From Hahella sp. HNIBRBA332 (GTDB lineage: Bacteria; Pseudomonadota; Gammaproteobacteria; Pseudomonadales; Oleiphilaceae), in the NCBI RefSeq assembly GCF_030719035.1, contig NZ_CP132203.1:4172501-4236500 (forward strand): 64,000 bases of DNA, read 5' to 3'. The notes below the pieces were generated by a model. That model made no database searches, was not told the DNA's origin, and worked only from the letters and a program-made list of their open reading frames with translations. The translations under genes and the position numbers were made by a program. This document shows positions 32,859-42,432 of this stretch, piece by piece (the stretch's first letter is position 1; each line of letters opens with the position of its first letter).

Positions 32859-33908
32859 TCACAACGATTGCGCACCGCTCACATCAAGCGACCATTGCCA
32901 AGAACGCTCCCTGGCTGCGCCAGGACGGCTCTCAGTCATGAATAGACCCACAGTTCGATATGGTCGCTCCACCTCAATCGCCCCGTTTAGACAGGCGGCG
33001 GAGCGCGGCGGATTAACCATCGCTGACGTCGCCTGCATCCAAATAGGGTTTTTCGCCCCCTCGGGACGTTGGCTGAAGCGAAGCATGTTATAGGGCGTCG
33101 GGAAAGGAAGCATGAATCGGCCCGGCTCTTCGTCCAGCTTGTATTCGCCGCTCAGGGAAGCGTCCGTGTCGACGCGAATGACGCTTTCATTGCTGCTGTA
33201 TGGGGTAGAACTCCAGATATAGCCGATGGCGATCTCCGGCTCCGCTGGAGTGACAATATGCAGTTCATCATCCAGCCAGCATGAATAGGTCACCGCCAGG
33301 TGCTCAATATCCTCATAGCGCTTGCCATCCAACTCCAGGCTCAAACGCAGTACCTCCGTTCCGGCGGGCTTTTGTAAAACGACATGCCTGATCATCTCAC
33401 CATCAGGCATGCGCCATACTTCATTCCTCACTACTTCTATGACGCCTTCAGCCGCCTTTGGTGAAACGGTCAAACTGCGCCTCGCATCCCATTCTCCCTG
33501 GATAAAAATACCGGACGTCCCCTCCGCCAACCAGACAGGCGTCGCCATCAATACCAGCATACGAAACAACAGCAGAGCGATATGCGCCATGGAAACGCGA
33601 TAAGCGGCGGAGAGCCCCCATACAAACAGGGCTAATATGGCGGGCGCCAACACCAATACGCATAGATAGAAAACGCCTAATCCCTCCATACCGGAAACAC
33701 TGGAAGGAAGCATAATTGTCACGCCGACGGCGCCCGCAACGCCAATAGCCAGGATCAAGTGCGCGCCAATGGCGCTGAACCAGTCCAGAGGATAGTCCGG
33801 TCTGCGACGAAGCCCGTTACGACAGGCGAGCAAGAGCAGGACAGCCAATGCCAATACAAACAGGATTTTCAGGCTGCGCAGGACATATAAGTAAAATATC
33901 GCCGTCAC
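32859..33908 (-). CDS. Hypothetical inner-membrane protein
   Basis: 349 residues. At least four hydrophobic segments lie in the first 160 residues (FVLALAVLLLLAC, LILAIGVAGAVGVTIML, FYLCVLVLAPAILALFV and a fourth near MLVLMATPVWL). A soluble, probably periplasmic beta-rich C-terminal half follows. No family was recognised. Its neighbours give no functional clue. Confidence 0.65.
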   Translation of the reverse strand: MTAIFYLYVLRSLKILFVLALAVLLLLACRNGLRRRPDYPLDWFSAIGAHLILAIGVAGAVGVTIMLPSSVSGMEGLGVFYLCVLVLAPAILALFVWGLSAAYRVSMAHIALLLFRMLVLMATPVWLAEGTSGIFIQGEWDARRSLTVSPKAAEGVIEVVRNEVWRMPDGEMIRHVVLQKPAGTEVLRLSLELDGKRYEDIEHLAVTYSCWLDDELHIVTPAEPEIAIGYIWSSTPYSSNESVIRVDTDASLSGEYKLDEEPGRFMLPFPTPYNMLRFSQRPEGAKNPIWMQATSAMVNPPRSAACLNGAIEVERPYRTVGLFMTESRPGAARERSWQWSLDVSGAQSL

Positions 33909-34097
33909 GGTATGTCTCCAGAAAGGAAAAGGTATCTGAAATCCTAACTTTCACAGTAATCCATAACCAGATCAGCGTTAAAAGTATTGCGTAGTAAGAC
34001 AGTAAGACGTAACGGCATCCACGCACGCCCAGAGAAACAATCCCGCCCCAGTTAACGCCACGATAGCCCCCGCAGCGTTAACTATAGTCCGCCCGCA

Positions 34098-34913
34098 TCA
34101 CTGACGAGACGCTTCGTACTCCTGAATCGCCCATAAAATTCTACGCGCCCCTTTCATCACCGTTTCTTCATTAGGATGAATGCCATCGCCGCGATGTTCG
34201 AATGTACGCCAGGGGTTCACCAGCAGAGCGCCTTCAAGTTCATCATGAATCCTGCGCGCATATAAGCGACCGAAGAATTTGAAGTCATCATTGCTCATCG
34301 CCCAGGTCAGACCGGATAAATTGGCGAAAAGAGACAGATCAAGATCATCTGGATTGGGATAAAGGGGATATACCGGGGTCAGGCCGAGACCTAATGCTTG
34401 CCTGCCAATGGCAATTAGACGGTCCACCGCGGCATTCATTTCCGCGTTGCTACATAAGACGGTCTGAGATTGCTCAATACCGAATGAGTCAGAGTGCAAA
34501 CAATCATTGCCAATGCTGATAATCACATACCCCGCGTTATATCCAGCCAAACCAGACTGATCATATTGGGCTACCCGCATTAACGCTTTTTGCAATTGCG
34601 TTGAATAACTGTCCCAACGGGCGGAACCGCATACCGGATTACAACTGACGCGACTGAATGTGGTGGCGCCCGCCTGCGCTTCACTTTTGACTTTCACCCC
34701 GTATCGCGTCAACGCCGTTTCCAGGTCGACATAATCCCCTGAACCAACCGATATCCCCGCCAATGGTCCTTGCAGGTCAGAGTTTAGAGGCGTGTCGCCA
34801 CTAGCGTAGGAAGCGCCAATCAGCAATACGGGCTTATCGATTGCTGCGACGGAAGTGGTCAGAAAAATTCCTGTGGCGAGCAGTAGTCTCACAATCAGTT
34901 GTAATGCGTTCAC
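34098..34913 (-). CDS. Secreted SGNH/GDSL-type hydrolase
   Basis: 271 residues with a signal peptide (LIVRLLLATGIFLTTSVAA). SGNH blocks are seen: LLIGASYASGD (block I Ser), VISIGNDCLHS (block III Asn) and GDGIHPNEET (block V Asp and His). The family hydrolyses esters, often lipids or acetylated sugars. Several Cys (SCNPVCGS) suggest disulfides outside the cytosol. Confidence 0.78.
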   Translation of the reverse strand: MNALQLIVRLLLATGIFLTTSVAAIDKPVLLIGASYASGDTPLNSDLQGPLAGISVGSGDYVDLETALTRYGVKVKSEAQAGATTFSRVSCNPVCGSARWDSYSTQLQKALMRVAQYDQSGLAGYNAGYVIISIGNDCLHSDSFGIEQSQTVLCSNAEMNAAVDRLIAIGRQALGLGLTPVYPLYPNPDDLDLSLFANLSGLTWAMSNDDFKFFGRLYARRIHDELEGALLVNPWRTFEHRGDGIHPNEETVMKGARRILWAIQEYEASRQ

Positions 34914-35139
34914 GTTTCTTGATCTCCTTGTGGTTTAACCTGTACCTCACCCTCTTGCCATCCGGGACACCCTGCGCCTCGACAAAATTGGCGACAGTTC
35001 GCTATCAGGATGTAACACATTTATAACAACTCCGAGCACATTGAAAAACGTACGATTGTTACATGGAGGAACGTAACAAAGCATATATGCTGAATAATGT
35101 TTGTTTTCAGAACATTTCAAAAAGCAGAGCGGTTAAATC

Positions 35140-35622
35140 ATGAATGCGGAATTTTTTCACCAACCCCGCCTCTTTCGAAAAAGCGACTTTGCCCAACGTC
35201 TTAAAGAGCTTCGCAGTCATTTCGGCTATACCCAGCAAAAGGTGGTGGATGGCGTCAATGAGCTCCTGCCGTTAATACAGGCCCGCCCCCACCCGCTTTG
35301 CCGCAGCCGATACGCCAAATGGGAGCTGAACAATCGCACAGAGATGCCGGACTATCCCGAGCTGCTCGCCTTGTGTCATTACTTTGAGCAGGAACCTTAT
35401 TACCTGCTCACTGGCGTGAACGGGCCTCGCAAGTCACGCAATAGTCAGCATGCGCTGGACACCCTGTTTAGTCGCTGGGAAGAAGACATTCACTTCAAAT
35501 ACGTCGTAAAAATGTTGCTGGAGCGTACTCCTGAAGCGACTCGAAAACTGGCGGAGTTAATCGACGTGCTGACGTTAGGCGACCGCAGCCTGCTCAATAA
35601 TCACAAAAACAGGACAAATTGA
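35140..35622 (+). CDS. XRE-type helix-turn-helix protein
   Basis: 160 residues. RLKELRSHFGYTQQKVVDGV has the start of an XRE helix-turn-helix, but an extended insertion (NELLPLIQARPHPLCRSR) lengthens the usual loop before YAKWELNNRTEMPDYPELLAL. It may be a phage-repressor-like or orphan regulator. It lies ahead of the beta-helix pair and could control it, but no operator was found. Confidence 0.7.
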   Translation: MNAEFFHQPRLFRKSDFAQRLKELRSHFGYTQQKVVDGVNELLPLIQARPHPLCRSRYAKWELNNRTEMPDYPELLALCHYFEQEPYYLLTGVNGPRKSRNSQHALDTLFSRWEEDIHFKYVVKMLLERTPEATRKLAELIDVLTLGDRSLLNNHKNRTN

Positions 35623-35746
35623 TTTTCAGTCAGGCGGAACCAAACTTTCCTAACTTTCGCCCTTAGGGTAAACCCCATATTGCCCCTCGGCAGCAGAGCC
35701 TGCACACTGCTTACTACCCTAAGCATAAGAAACAAAAGGATATTTT

Positions 35747-37009
35747 ATGAAGTCCGCACTAGGAGCCCTGTTGGGGTGCGCGCTCTCTGGCGCCTGTTTC
35801 GCCACCAACTTGAATATCGTCGACTACGGCGCTACGCCGGATAACTATAACGATGACGACGCCATCGCCATCAACGCCGCGATTAACGCCGCCCGTGACG
35901 GAGACGTCGTCATCATTCCTGAAGGAACATTCCATATTCGTGAAATGATAAACCTGAAAAGTAACGTCGACTTAAAGGGAGACGGTTACGCCAAGTCAGG
36001 CATTGCTGCGTTATATGAGGGTGAAGACGCCGATGACTTAGTAATAAAAGGAAGAAATGTCACCAATATAAACATCTCTGGGCTTCGGCTTAAAAGTAAT
36101 TACAGTGGTGGAGTTAGGGCGTTAATATCTATCACACACTCTTCAAAGATAACGATCAGCGACAGTAGTTTTCACCGTTTTAAAAAGCACGGAATCTACT
36201 TCAATCACACCCGTGACGGTAATGTTAAAAACTCCAAATTCCAAGATGCCACTGACCTTAGCGGTGGAGGGCATGGTTACGGTGTAGTTTACACAAACGG
36301 ATGCGAGGGAGGCAGAGTCGATAATAGTTATTTCTATGGCCCCAATATTCGTCATGGCGTAGTGATTCAAGGTGACCCTCAATATGGTCCAAGCCATGGC
36401 ATCGTGGTGAAAGGAAACTATTTCAAAGAAACGACTCAAGACGCCATCGACTTACATGGCTCAGGCGAATACAACAATCAAATTATGTACAACACAATTG
36501 AAGGAGATCCCGCCAAGGGCGGGAAGGGACAAGGAATTGGAATCGGAGAAAACGCCCATAAAGCATCCGGTAGTGGAAATGTGATTAGAAATAACGTCAT
36601 TCGCAATACGCTTTATGGAATTCGCGTAATGCAAGGCTCTCCAGGAGCTATGATCAAGAACAACGAGATATACAATTGCAAAGAGCACGGCATTTATATC
36701 GAAAACGGTATTGGGACCGAGATACGCGGTAATATCATTGAAGGATGCCAACATTGGGGTGTTTTCGTTAAAGATGGAAACAATACAATCATTCGTAAAG
36801 GAAAAGACGAAAACAACGAAGACACAATAAACCAAATAAATGGTAACGGGCTATCAAACTCCACAACTGGCTTCGGAGGTATTCGCGTCAAAGCAGGAAA
36901 TACAGGGGTGTATGTTCTAGACAACGACCTCTGTGAGAATGATAACTACGGAGGCGTAAACCTCTCATTCGAAGGCCAGGGCACGGTTAAAAACAACCTC
37001 TGCCAATAA
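35747..37009 (+). CDS. Secreted right-handed parallel beta-helix protein A (pectate-lyase-3 like)
   Basis: 420 residues; AAAGGATATTTT precedes the ATG. A signal peptide (ALGALLGCALSGACFA) leads into NIVDYGATPDNYNDDDAIAI and VVIIPEGTFHI, the entry of Pectate_lyase_3/GH28-like beta-helices. Repeated short strands with N-x-I or G-I-Y steps follow (NNEIYNCKEHGIYIENGIG). The fold suits polysaccharide lyases, epimerases or depolymerases, but no catalytic set can be named. It is a tandem paralogue of the next gene. Confidence 0.8.
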   Translation: MKSALGALLGCALSGACFATNLNIVDYGATPDNYNDDDAIAINAAINAARDGDVVIIPEGTFHIREMINLKSNVDLKGDGYAKSGIAALYEGEDADDLVIKGRNVTNINISGLRLKSNYSGGVRALISITHSSKITISDSSFHRFKKHGIYFNHTRDGNVKNSKFQDATDLSGGGHGYGVVYTNGCEGGRVDNSYFYGPNIRHGVVIQGDPQYGPSHGIVVKGNYFKETTQDAIDLHGSGEYNNQIMYNTIEGDPAKGGKGQGIGIGENAHKASGSGNVIRNNVIRNTLYGIRVMQGSPGAMIKNNEIYNCKEHGIYIENGIGTEIRGNIIEGCQHWGVFVKDGNNTIIRKGKDENNEDTINQINGNGLSNSTTGFGGIRVKAGNTGVYVLDNDLCENDNYGGVNLSFEGQGTVKNNLCQ

Positions 37010-37039
37010 CTTCTTTGGGTCCTTGAAATTGCGGGACTA

Positions 37040-37072
37040 CAGCCTGCCGCCCCACCAAGGTCAGGCAGGCTG
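37040..37072 (+). terminator. Hairpin after beta-helix gene A
   Basis: CAGCCTGCC and GGCAGGCTG pair across a 15-base loop about 30 bases after the stop. There is no T tract, so it may be a weak terminator or an mRNA 3'-end stabiliser. Confidence 0.5.
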
Positions 37073-37193
37073 AACTCGCGTCAACTTGGACCGTCATATG
37101 CCTGGCGTCAAACCCCTGGCTTCCATATTGCGCTTCCGCTCTGCGGAGTCAGACGCACTAACCACCCTAAACATCAGAAACAAAGGATATTTT

Positions 37194-38474
37194 ATGAAAT
37201 CAGCAATAGGAGCCCTGTTTGGGTGCGCGCTCTCTGGCGCCTGTTTCGCCACCAACTTGAACATCATCGACTACGGCGCCACGCCAGACGATCACAGCGA
37301 CGATGACTCCATCGCCATCAACGCCGCCATTAACGCCGCTCGCGATGGCGATACCGTTATCATCCCTGAAGGCACCTTTCACACCCGCGAGGAAATCATA
37401 CTGAAGAGTCGTGTTAACTTGAAAGGCGCAGGGTACGCCAAATCGACGATTACTGCGGTATACACCAGTATGGGCAATGACGACGAACATCAGACCTTAA
37501 TTAAAGGCAAGAACCTGTCATCGGTCACCATATCCGGGCTGAGACTGAAAACCACCCACTCTGAGGGAGTCAGCCAGCTAATTTCCATCATAGACTCTGA
37601 AAATGTCAGCGTTAATGAAAGCAGCTTTTATCGGTTCATAAAGCATGCCATTTACTTTAATAACACCATCAACGGCAGAGTCGCTGACTCTCGATTTCAG
37701 GATGCGACTATTACAGCAAAGGGTGGACATGGCTATGGCGTGGTCTATACAAACGGGTGTGATAGAGGCAGAGTGGATGACAGCTACTTCTATGGCCCCG
37801 ATATTCGTCACGGCGTAGTGATTCAAGGCGACAAAAAAACTAACCGACCTAGCCATGGCATCACTGTAAACAACAATTACTTCAAAGACACAAAACAAGA
37901 CGCCATTGATCTGCACGGAACAGGTGAATACGACAACATCGTTATAGACAATACAATTGTGGGCGACCCCAACGACAAGACGTTAGGCCGAGGAATTGGC
38001 GTCGGCGAAGATGTGCACGGCCCTTCTGGTAGCGGGAATATCATTAAAAACAACGTTATTCGTAATACTCTTTACGGCATACATGTCCTTGCAGGTTCGC
38101 CCGACGTCAAGATCTCGGGGAATAAAATATACAATTGCGATCGCATGGGTATATTCATTGAGAACGGTCAAAACGTAGATGTACGAGCCAACACAGTAGA
38201 AGGGTGCAAATGGTGGGGCATCTATGTGGAGAATGGCGACAATACCACCATTGCCTCAGGAAGCAAGGAGACAAACGAAGTGCACGGCAACGGCTGGGGC
38301 TCCAGTGGACGCTGGCGTTACCCAAAGGTATATGGCAACGGCGGCGTACGCGTAATGAGCCAAAACTCTGGGATGAATGTGCGAAATAATAACTTTTGCG
38401 ATAACGAGAGCAATGGCGGCCCCAACTTCCAGTTCGAAGGGCAAGGTACAGTCCTGAATAATCAATGTCAGTGA
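37194..38474 (+). CDS. Secreted right-handed parallel beta-helix protein B (tandem paralogue)
   Basis: 426 residues from the ATG at 37194; AAAGGATATTTT precedes it exactly as in the first copy, so the in-frame upstream ATG at 37086 is rejected. The signal peptide (AIGALFGCALSGACFA) and entry motif NIIDYGATPDDHSDDDSIAI are nearly identical to copy A. Later repeats diverge, with GRVDDSYFYGPDIRHGVVIQ still shared. Two paralogues with the same leader suggest a recent duplication followed by change of the binding groove. Confidence 0.82.
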   Translation: MKSAIGALFGCALSGACFATNLNIIDYGATPDDHSDDDSIAINAAINAARDGDTVIIPEGTFHTREEIILKSRVNLKGAGYAKSTITAVYTSMGNDDEHQTLIKGKNLSSVTISGLRLKTTHSEGVSQLISIIDSENVSVNESSFYRFIKHAIYFNNTINGRVADSRFQDATITAKGGHGYGVVYTNGCDRGRVDDSYFYGPDIRHGVVIQGDKKTNRPSHGITVNNNYFKDTKQDAIDLHGTGEYDNIVIDNTIVGDPNDKTLGRGIGVGEDVHGPSGSGNIIKNNVIRNTLYGIHVLAGSPDVKISGNKIYNCDRMGIFIENGQNVDVRANTVEGCKWWGIYVENGDNTTIASGSKETNEVHGNGWGSSGRWRYPKVYGNGGVRVMSQNSGMNVRNNNFCDNESNGGPNFQFEGQGTVLNNQCQ

Positions 38475-38510
38475 GGAGAACTAACTCCTCTCACATATGA
38501 TTAATGCCTC

Positions 38511-38537
38511 GCCAGGGCAGCTACAAACTGCCCTGGC
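38511..38537 (+). terminator. Hairpin after beta-helix gene B
   Basis: GCCAGGGCAG and CTGCCCTGGC pair around a 7-base loop. No T tract follows. It lies between convergent genes. Confidence 0.55.
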
Positions 38538-38572
38538 AGCTTCCCGCGTCTTCAGTCCAGCCCTATGAATCG

Positions 38573-39031
38573 CTAATACTCCGTCTTGGGAAACTCATTT
38601 TTCGATAACCAGTAATAGAAGATCGAGTAAATGGTGTCGTAAAAGTCCTGTATCCCATATTCCATTCTTTTACTGATCAGGCTGGAAGCGCCCGATTTAT
38701 AACACTCAATCGCTGTACGTTCATGGGTGGATTCCGTCAGAACGACAATGGGCGTAAAACGATTATGATCCGATTTACGGATCGCCTGCATGACTTCATA
38801 GCCGCTGGCGATTGGCAACCCCAGATCCACCAGAATGAGGTCGAAGTGGGCGTTGTGAACCTTGAACATCGCCTTGGCGCCATTGTCCACAAACTCACAC
38901 TGGCATCGAACTTCCCGACGCTCCAAAACTCTGCGCATAAGGTCCACCGTGTCCTGATCGTCCTCAATCACCAAAACCCTGCGGTTATGCGAAGTGCTGC
39001 TTTCCAGTAGATGGTAATCTGCGTAAGACAC
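38573..39031 (-). CDS. Single-domain response regulator (REC)
   Basis: About 152 residues from the GTG at 39031, which has GGAG 9 bases upstream. An in-frame ATG at 39100 lacks one and would give 175. REC motifs: VLVIEDDQDT (acidic pair), LILVDLGLPIASG (phospho-Asp), VVLTEST (Thr) and SLISKRMEYG (Lys). No output domain follows, so it acts by protein interaction, for example in a phosphorelay or motility system. No histidine kinase is adjacent. Confidence 0.85.
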   Translation of the reverse strand: MSYADYHLLESSTSHNRRVLVIEDDQDTVDLMRRVLERREVRCQCEFVDNGAKAMFKVHNAHFDLILVDLGLPIASGYEVMQAIRKSDHNRFTPIVVLTESTHERTAIECYKSGASSLISKRMEYGIQDFYDTIYSIFYYWLSKNEFPKTEY

Positions 39032-39240
39032 GGTATTCCGCTCCTTATGAAACGCATTATTCAACTGTTCGCTCAGAGGTTGGCGCCGGGAAGGTCGCAT
39101 TTCTGCGAGACGCGGACGATGAGTAAACGTAAACGGACATCGGGCTGACCATAACCTGCCAGATGAACCGCTCCCTGACGATAATTCGATTTAAGCATAG
39201 TTTAAATCGAGACTTAAGGCCGTGCTTGACCCAGAAACGA

Positions 39241-39270
39241 AAAAAGCCAGCCTTCTCAGGCTGGCTTTTT
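39241..39270. terminator. Bidirectional intrinsic terminator
   Basis: AAAAAGCCAGCC and GGCTGGCTTTTT form a symmetrical hairpin with A and T runs on both sides. It serves the OmpA-like lipoprotein gene (minus strand). Confidence 0.82.
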
Positions 39271-39289
39271 CAGCACATGCGACTGGTGT

Positions 39290-39949
39290 TTAGCCTTGCA
39301 TTGGCACCAGTTTCAGCTCAACGCGACGGTTGGCTGCGCGCCCTTCGGTCGTGCTGTTGGTGGCCACAGGATAACGCGGACCGTAACCGATAGTTTGTAC
39401 TCGTGAACTCGCCACACCTTGGGAGATCAGATAACGGCCAACGCTGCTGGCGCGCTGCTCACTCAAACGCTGGTTCAGGTCCAGGCTGCCGGTAGAGTCG
39501 GTGTGACCGCTAACCTGGATGATAGTTTTGTCGAACTCTTTCAATACCAGACCAACTGAATCCAGCGTGTCGTAGAAGTTCGCTTTAACTTCCGCACGGC
39601 CTGTATCGAAGGTGATGTTGCCTGGCATAACCAGTGTAATCTCGTCGCCGTTACGCACAACGCGTACGCCGGTGCCTTCCAGACGGTGGCGCAGCTCAGA
39701 CTCTTGCTTGTCCATGTAGTAGCCGATGCCGCCGCCCACAGCGCCACCAGCGGCTGCGCCGATCAGTGCGCCCTTGCCGCGGTCTTTCTTGCTGGATGTG
39801 GCCGCGCCGATCGCTGCGCCCGCAACTGCGCCGATCACAGCGCCAGTAGTCGCGTTAGCGGTTTTCTTCTCCCCGGTGTAGGGATCGTAGGTTTGGCATC
39901 CAGCGGCCAGGGAACCCGCTACTACAAGAGCACAAAGCTTAAATTTCAT
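39290..39949 (-). CDS. OmpA-family lipoprotein with glycine-zipper segment (YiaD-like)
   Basis: 219 residues. The lipobox is LAAGC near residue 18. A glycine-zipper stretch (AVIGAVAGAAIGAATS, then GALIGAAAGGAVGGG) is followed by an OmpA_C peptidoglycan-binding domain (ITFDTGRAEV, IQVSGHTDSTGS, LNQRLSEQRASSV and AANRRVEL). It tethers the outer membrane to peptidoglycan. It overlaps the upstream hydrolase gene by 4 bases, so the two are translationally coupled. Confidence 0.92.
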   Translation of the reverse strand: MKFKLCALVVAGSLAAGCQTYDPYTGEKKTANATTGAVIGAVAGAAIGAATSSKKDRGKGALIGAAAGGAVGGGIGYYMDKQESELRHRLEGTGVRVVRNGDEITLVMPGNITFDTGRAEVKANFYDTLDSVGLVLKEFDKTIIQVSGHTDSTGSLDLNQRLSEQRASSVGRYLISQGVASSRVQTIGYGPRYPVATNSTTEGRAANRRVELKLVPMQG

Positions 39950-40986
39950 TCTCTATCTCCAGATTTATCAGAGTTGGCGGTAATTGTAGTTTCATTTTTC
40001 TTAACAGAAGCTGAACGCTGACCAGCGATAGCCCTGTCAAAAGCTTCACTGATCCAGCCAAAGACCCTTGCCCGGATCTCTGGCGACTCATTTACCAGTT
40101 GATGACGTCCCGTCTCCAGATATTGCACTTCCGCATTCGGCAACAGGCGCTGTAATTGCGGAATATTATGGCGCCAGTCCACAGTAGTGTCTTCCTTACC
40201 TTGCACAATGGTGACAGGTTGCTCCAGCGGGTCCGTGCTTTCAATACGTTTTACCCACCGTCGTAACGCGCCAACCCAGTCAATGGACACCGCCCTCGAC
40301 TGCAAAGGATCTTTGTCTTTGAGAAACTTAATAAATTCGGGGTCGTTGGAATTGACCATAAATACCCGACGCCAAGTACGGATAAAAGGCCCGAATAACG
40401 TATGCAGCATCACTACAGAACGCCACCCTTGCGGACGCACCAGCGGCGCCAAAAACGCCCAATGCAGGAACGGACTGCTTTCAGGCGTAAACCGGTTACT
40501 GAACAGATATTCCACTAAAACCGCCCCTCCCGTACTTTGCCCCACCGACATCCAGGGTTTAGGCATATGGCCGTCGCACAGCATCAGACAGGCTTCCAAA
40601 ATAGACTGATATTGAGCGAAGTTCTTGATCGAAACGGTCTCCCCGCTGGACAGCCCATGACCGGGTAAGTCGTAGGCGACCACCGCGTAGCCATCGCGCA
40701 ACAAATGTTCAACCAAATGGCCAAACAGCCCCACATGGTCAAAGTAACCATGAAACACAAACACCGTGCCGCGCGGTCGTGGCGGCGTATACATATGACA
40801 GGCCAGACGATAGCCAATGGCCTCGAAGTATCCCAGGCGATGCGCCACGCCGGTAATGCGGGTTTCTTTATCGATGCGATAGTAACTGCAGTAGTGTTTT
40901 TCTATCTCAGTCAGATGGGGCGCGTCTTTAAATGAAATCGGACGCAGTTGCTTGCGCAGGAGTTCTCTGTCCCAGAATGGCGTCAT
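39946..40986 (-). CDS. Alpha/beta hydrolase (lysophospholipase/monoacylglycerol-lipase type)
   Basis: 346 residues. FVFHGYFDHVGLFGHLVEHL gives the oxyanion region, YDLPGHGLSSG follows, SVGQSTGG is the serine elbow, GKEDTTVDW the acid and GRHQLVNE the histidine. It is probably a cytosolic or peripheral esterase acting on lysolipids or monoacylglycerol. It is the first gene in a two-gene unit with the OmpA-like lipoprotein. Confidence 0.85.
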   Translation of the reverse strand: MTPFWDRELLRKQLRPISFKDAPHLTEIEKHYCSYYRIDKETRITGVAHRLGYFEAIGYRLACHMYTPPRPRGTVFVFHGYFDHVGLFGHLVEHLLRDGYAVVAYDLPGHGLSSGETVSIKNFAQYQSILEACLMLCDGHMPKPWMSVGQSTGGAVLVEYLFSNRFTPESSPFLHWAFLAPLVRPQGWRSVVMLHTLFGPFIRTWRRVFMVNSNDPEFIKFLKDKDPLQSRAVSIDWVGALRRWVKRIESTDPLEQPVTIVQGKEDTTVDWRHNIPQLQRLLPNAEVQYLETGRHQLVNESPEIRARVFGWISEAFDRAIAGQRSASVKKNETTITANSDKSGDRE

Positions 40987-41174
40987 GAAAAAATCAAACC
41001 TTAATTTCAGGTCGGGCCGGCCCGCCCCAGATTCCTTTTGGCGAAGCTATCAGTGCCGCCGCTATCTTCATCGTCGCGCCGGATATCAAACCGACGTCTG
41101 TTCAGCATAGACCAATACACGGGCTCGCGGTCCGGGCTAATTTAGCATGATCCGACTTGGGCCAAGATTAACAA

Positions 41175-41220
41175 TAAAAAAGGGAACACCCATCGCATTA
41201 TCTGCGATGGGTTATTCCCT
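41175..41220 (-). terminator. Intrinsic terminator of the epd-pgk-fba block
   Basis: On the minus strand, ACCCATCGCA and TGCGATGGGT form the core, extended by AGGGAA/TTCCCT, ending in a T run. It lies just after the aldolase gene. Confidence 0.8.
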
Positions 41221-41247
41221 TCCTTAAGGTCTTATGCAGTCAGTGGA

Positions 41248-42312
41248 TCAGTTGATCTTCTGATCAAGCTCACCACGAGCGTAACGCTGGAACATGGCTT
41301 CCAGCGACATCGCCTTGATTTTGCTTGCCTGACCGGCGGCATTGAACGCTTCATAACGCGCCACGCAGATTTCCTTCATAGCCTTGGTGGCTACAGCCAA
41401 GTATTTGCGAGGATCGAACTCAGACTTGTTCTGCCCCATGAAACGACGGATCGCGCCGGTGCTGGCCAGACGCAAATCGGTGTCGATGTTCACTTTACGC
41501 ACGCCGTACTTGATGCCTTCCTGAATTTCTTCAACCGGCACACCATAGGTTTCCGCAATCTCACCACCGAACTCGTTGATGATCGCCAGCCAGTCCTGTG
41601 GAACGGAGGAAGAGCCGTGCATAACCAGGTGCGTGGTGGGAATACGTTCGTGAATCGCTTTGATGCGATCAATCGCCAGGATGTCGCCTGTAGGCGGACG
41701 GCTGAATTTGTAAGCGCCGTGGCTGGTGCCAATAGCAATAGCCAGCGCGTCCACCTGGGTCTTCTTAACGAAGTCCGCTGCTTCATCCGGATCTGTCAGC
41801 ATCTGATCGTGGCTGAGAACGCCCTCAGCGCCAATGCCGTCTTCTTCGCCCGCCGTGCCGGTCTCCAAAGAGCCCAGACAGCCCAGCTCGCCTTCCACGG
41901 AAACGCCGCAAGCATGGGCCATTTCCACAGTGCGACGGGTGACGTCAACGTTGTATTCATAGGTAGTCGGGGTCTTGCCGTCTTCCCCGAGGGAGCCGTC
42001 CATCATGACGGAGGAAAAGCCCAGCTGAATGGAACGCTGGCATACTGCCGGCGAAGTGCCGTGATCCTGGTGCATCACTACCGGAATATGAGGAAATTCC
42101 TCAATCGCCGCCAGAATCAAATGACGCAGGAACGGCGCCCCGGCGTATTTGCGGGCGCCCGCAGACGCCTGCACGATCACAGGACTGTCAGTTTGGTCCG
42201 CAGCTTCCATAATGGCCCGCATCTGCTCCAGGTTATTGACGTTAAATGCAGGAACGCCGTAACCGTGTTCAGCCGCATGGTCCAGAAGCTGGCGCATGGT
42301 AATCAGTGCCAT
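41248..42312 (-). CDS. fba: Class II fructose-1,6-bisphosphate aldolase (Calvin subtype)
   Basis: 354 residues, the normal length of the Calvin-cycle-type class II enzyme. Zinc-site motifs: VVMHQDHGTSPAVCQ near residue 80, GELGCLGSLETG and LAIAIGTSHGAYKFS (His ligand), with LVMHGSSSVP and VRKVNIDTDLR later. It cleaves or forms fructose-1,6-bisphosphate. It is the last gene of a leftward cluster after tkt, epd and pgk. Confidence 0.96.
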   Translation of the reverse strand: MALITMRQLLDHAAEHGYGVPAFNVNNLEQMRAIMEAADQTDSPVIVQASAGARKYAGAPFLRHLILAAIEEFPHIPVVMHQDHGTSPAVCQRSIQLGFSSVMMDGSLGEDGKTPTTYEYNVDVTRRTVEMAHACGVSVEGELGCLGSLETGTAGEEDGIGAEGVLSHDQMLTDPDEAADFVKKTQVDALAIAIGTSHGAYKFSRPPTGDILAIDRIKAIHERIPTTHLVMHGSSSVPQDWLAIINEFGGEIAETYGVPVEEIQEGIKYGVRKVNIDTDLRLASTGAIRRFMGQNKSEFDPRKYLAVATKAMKEICVARYEAFNAAGQASKIKAMSLEAMFQRYARGELDQKIN

Positions 42313-42432
42313 TTCTCTTCCCCTTAGTGTTCAATTTTTAGTTAATTAATCTCTCGCATCGACCATCGCGACGGATACTTGGCCCGTCGCGTTTTCTGAG
42401 CCGACAATCTGACTACAGTCTGTCCCCAAAAC

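Noticed and set aside
37086..37193. An extended N terminus for beta-helix protein B starting at 37086.
   Set aside because: The ATG at 37194 has the same Shine-Dalgarno and signal peptide as its paralogue. The upstream stretch is the duplicated leader.
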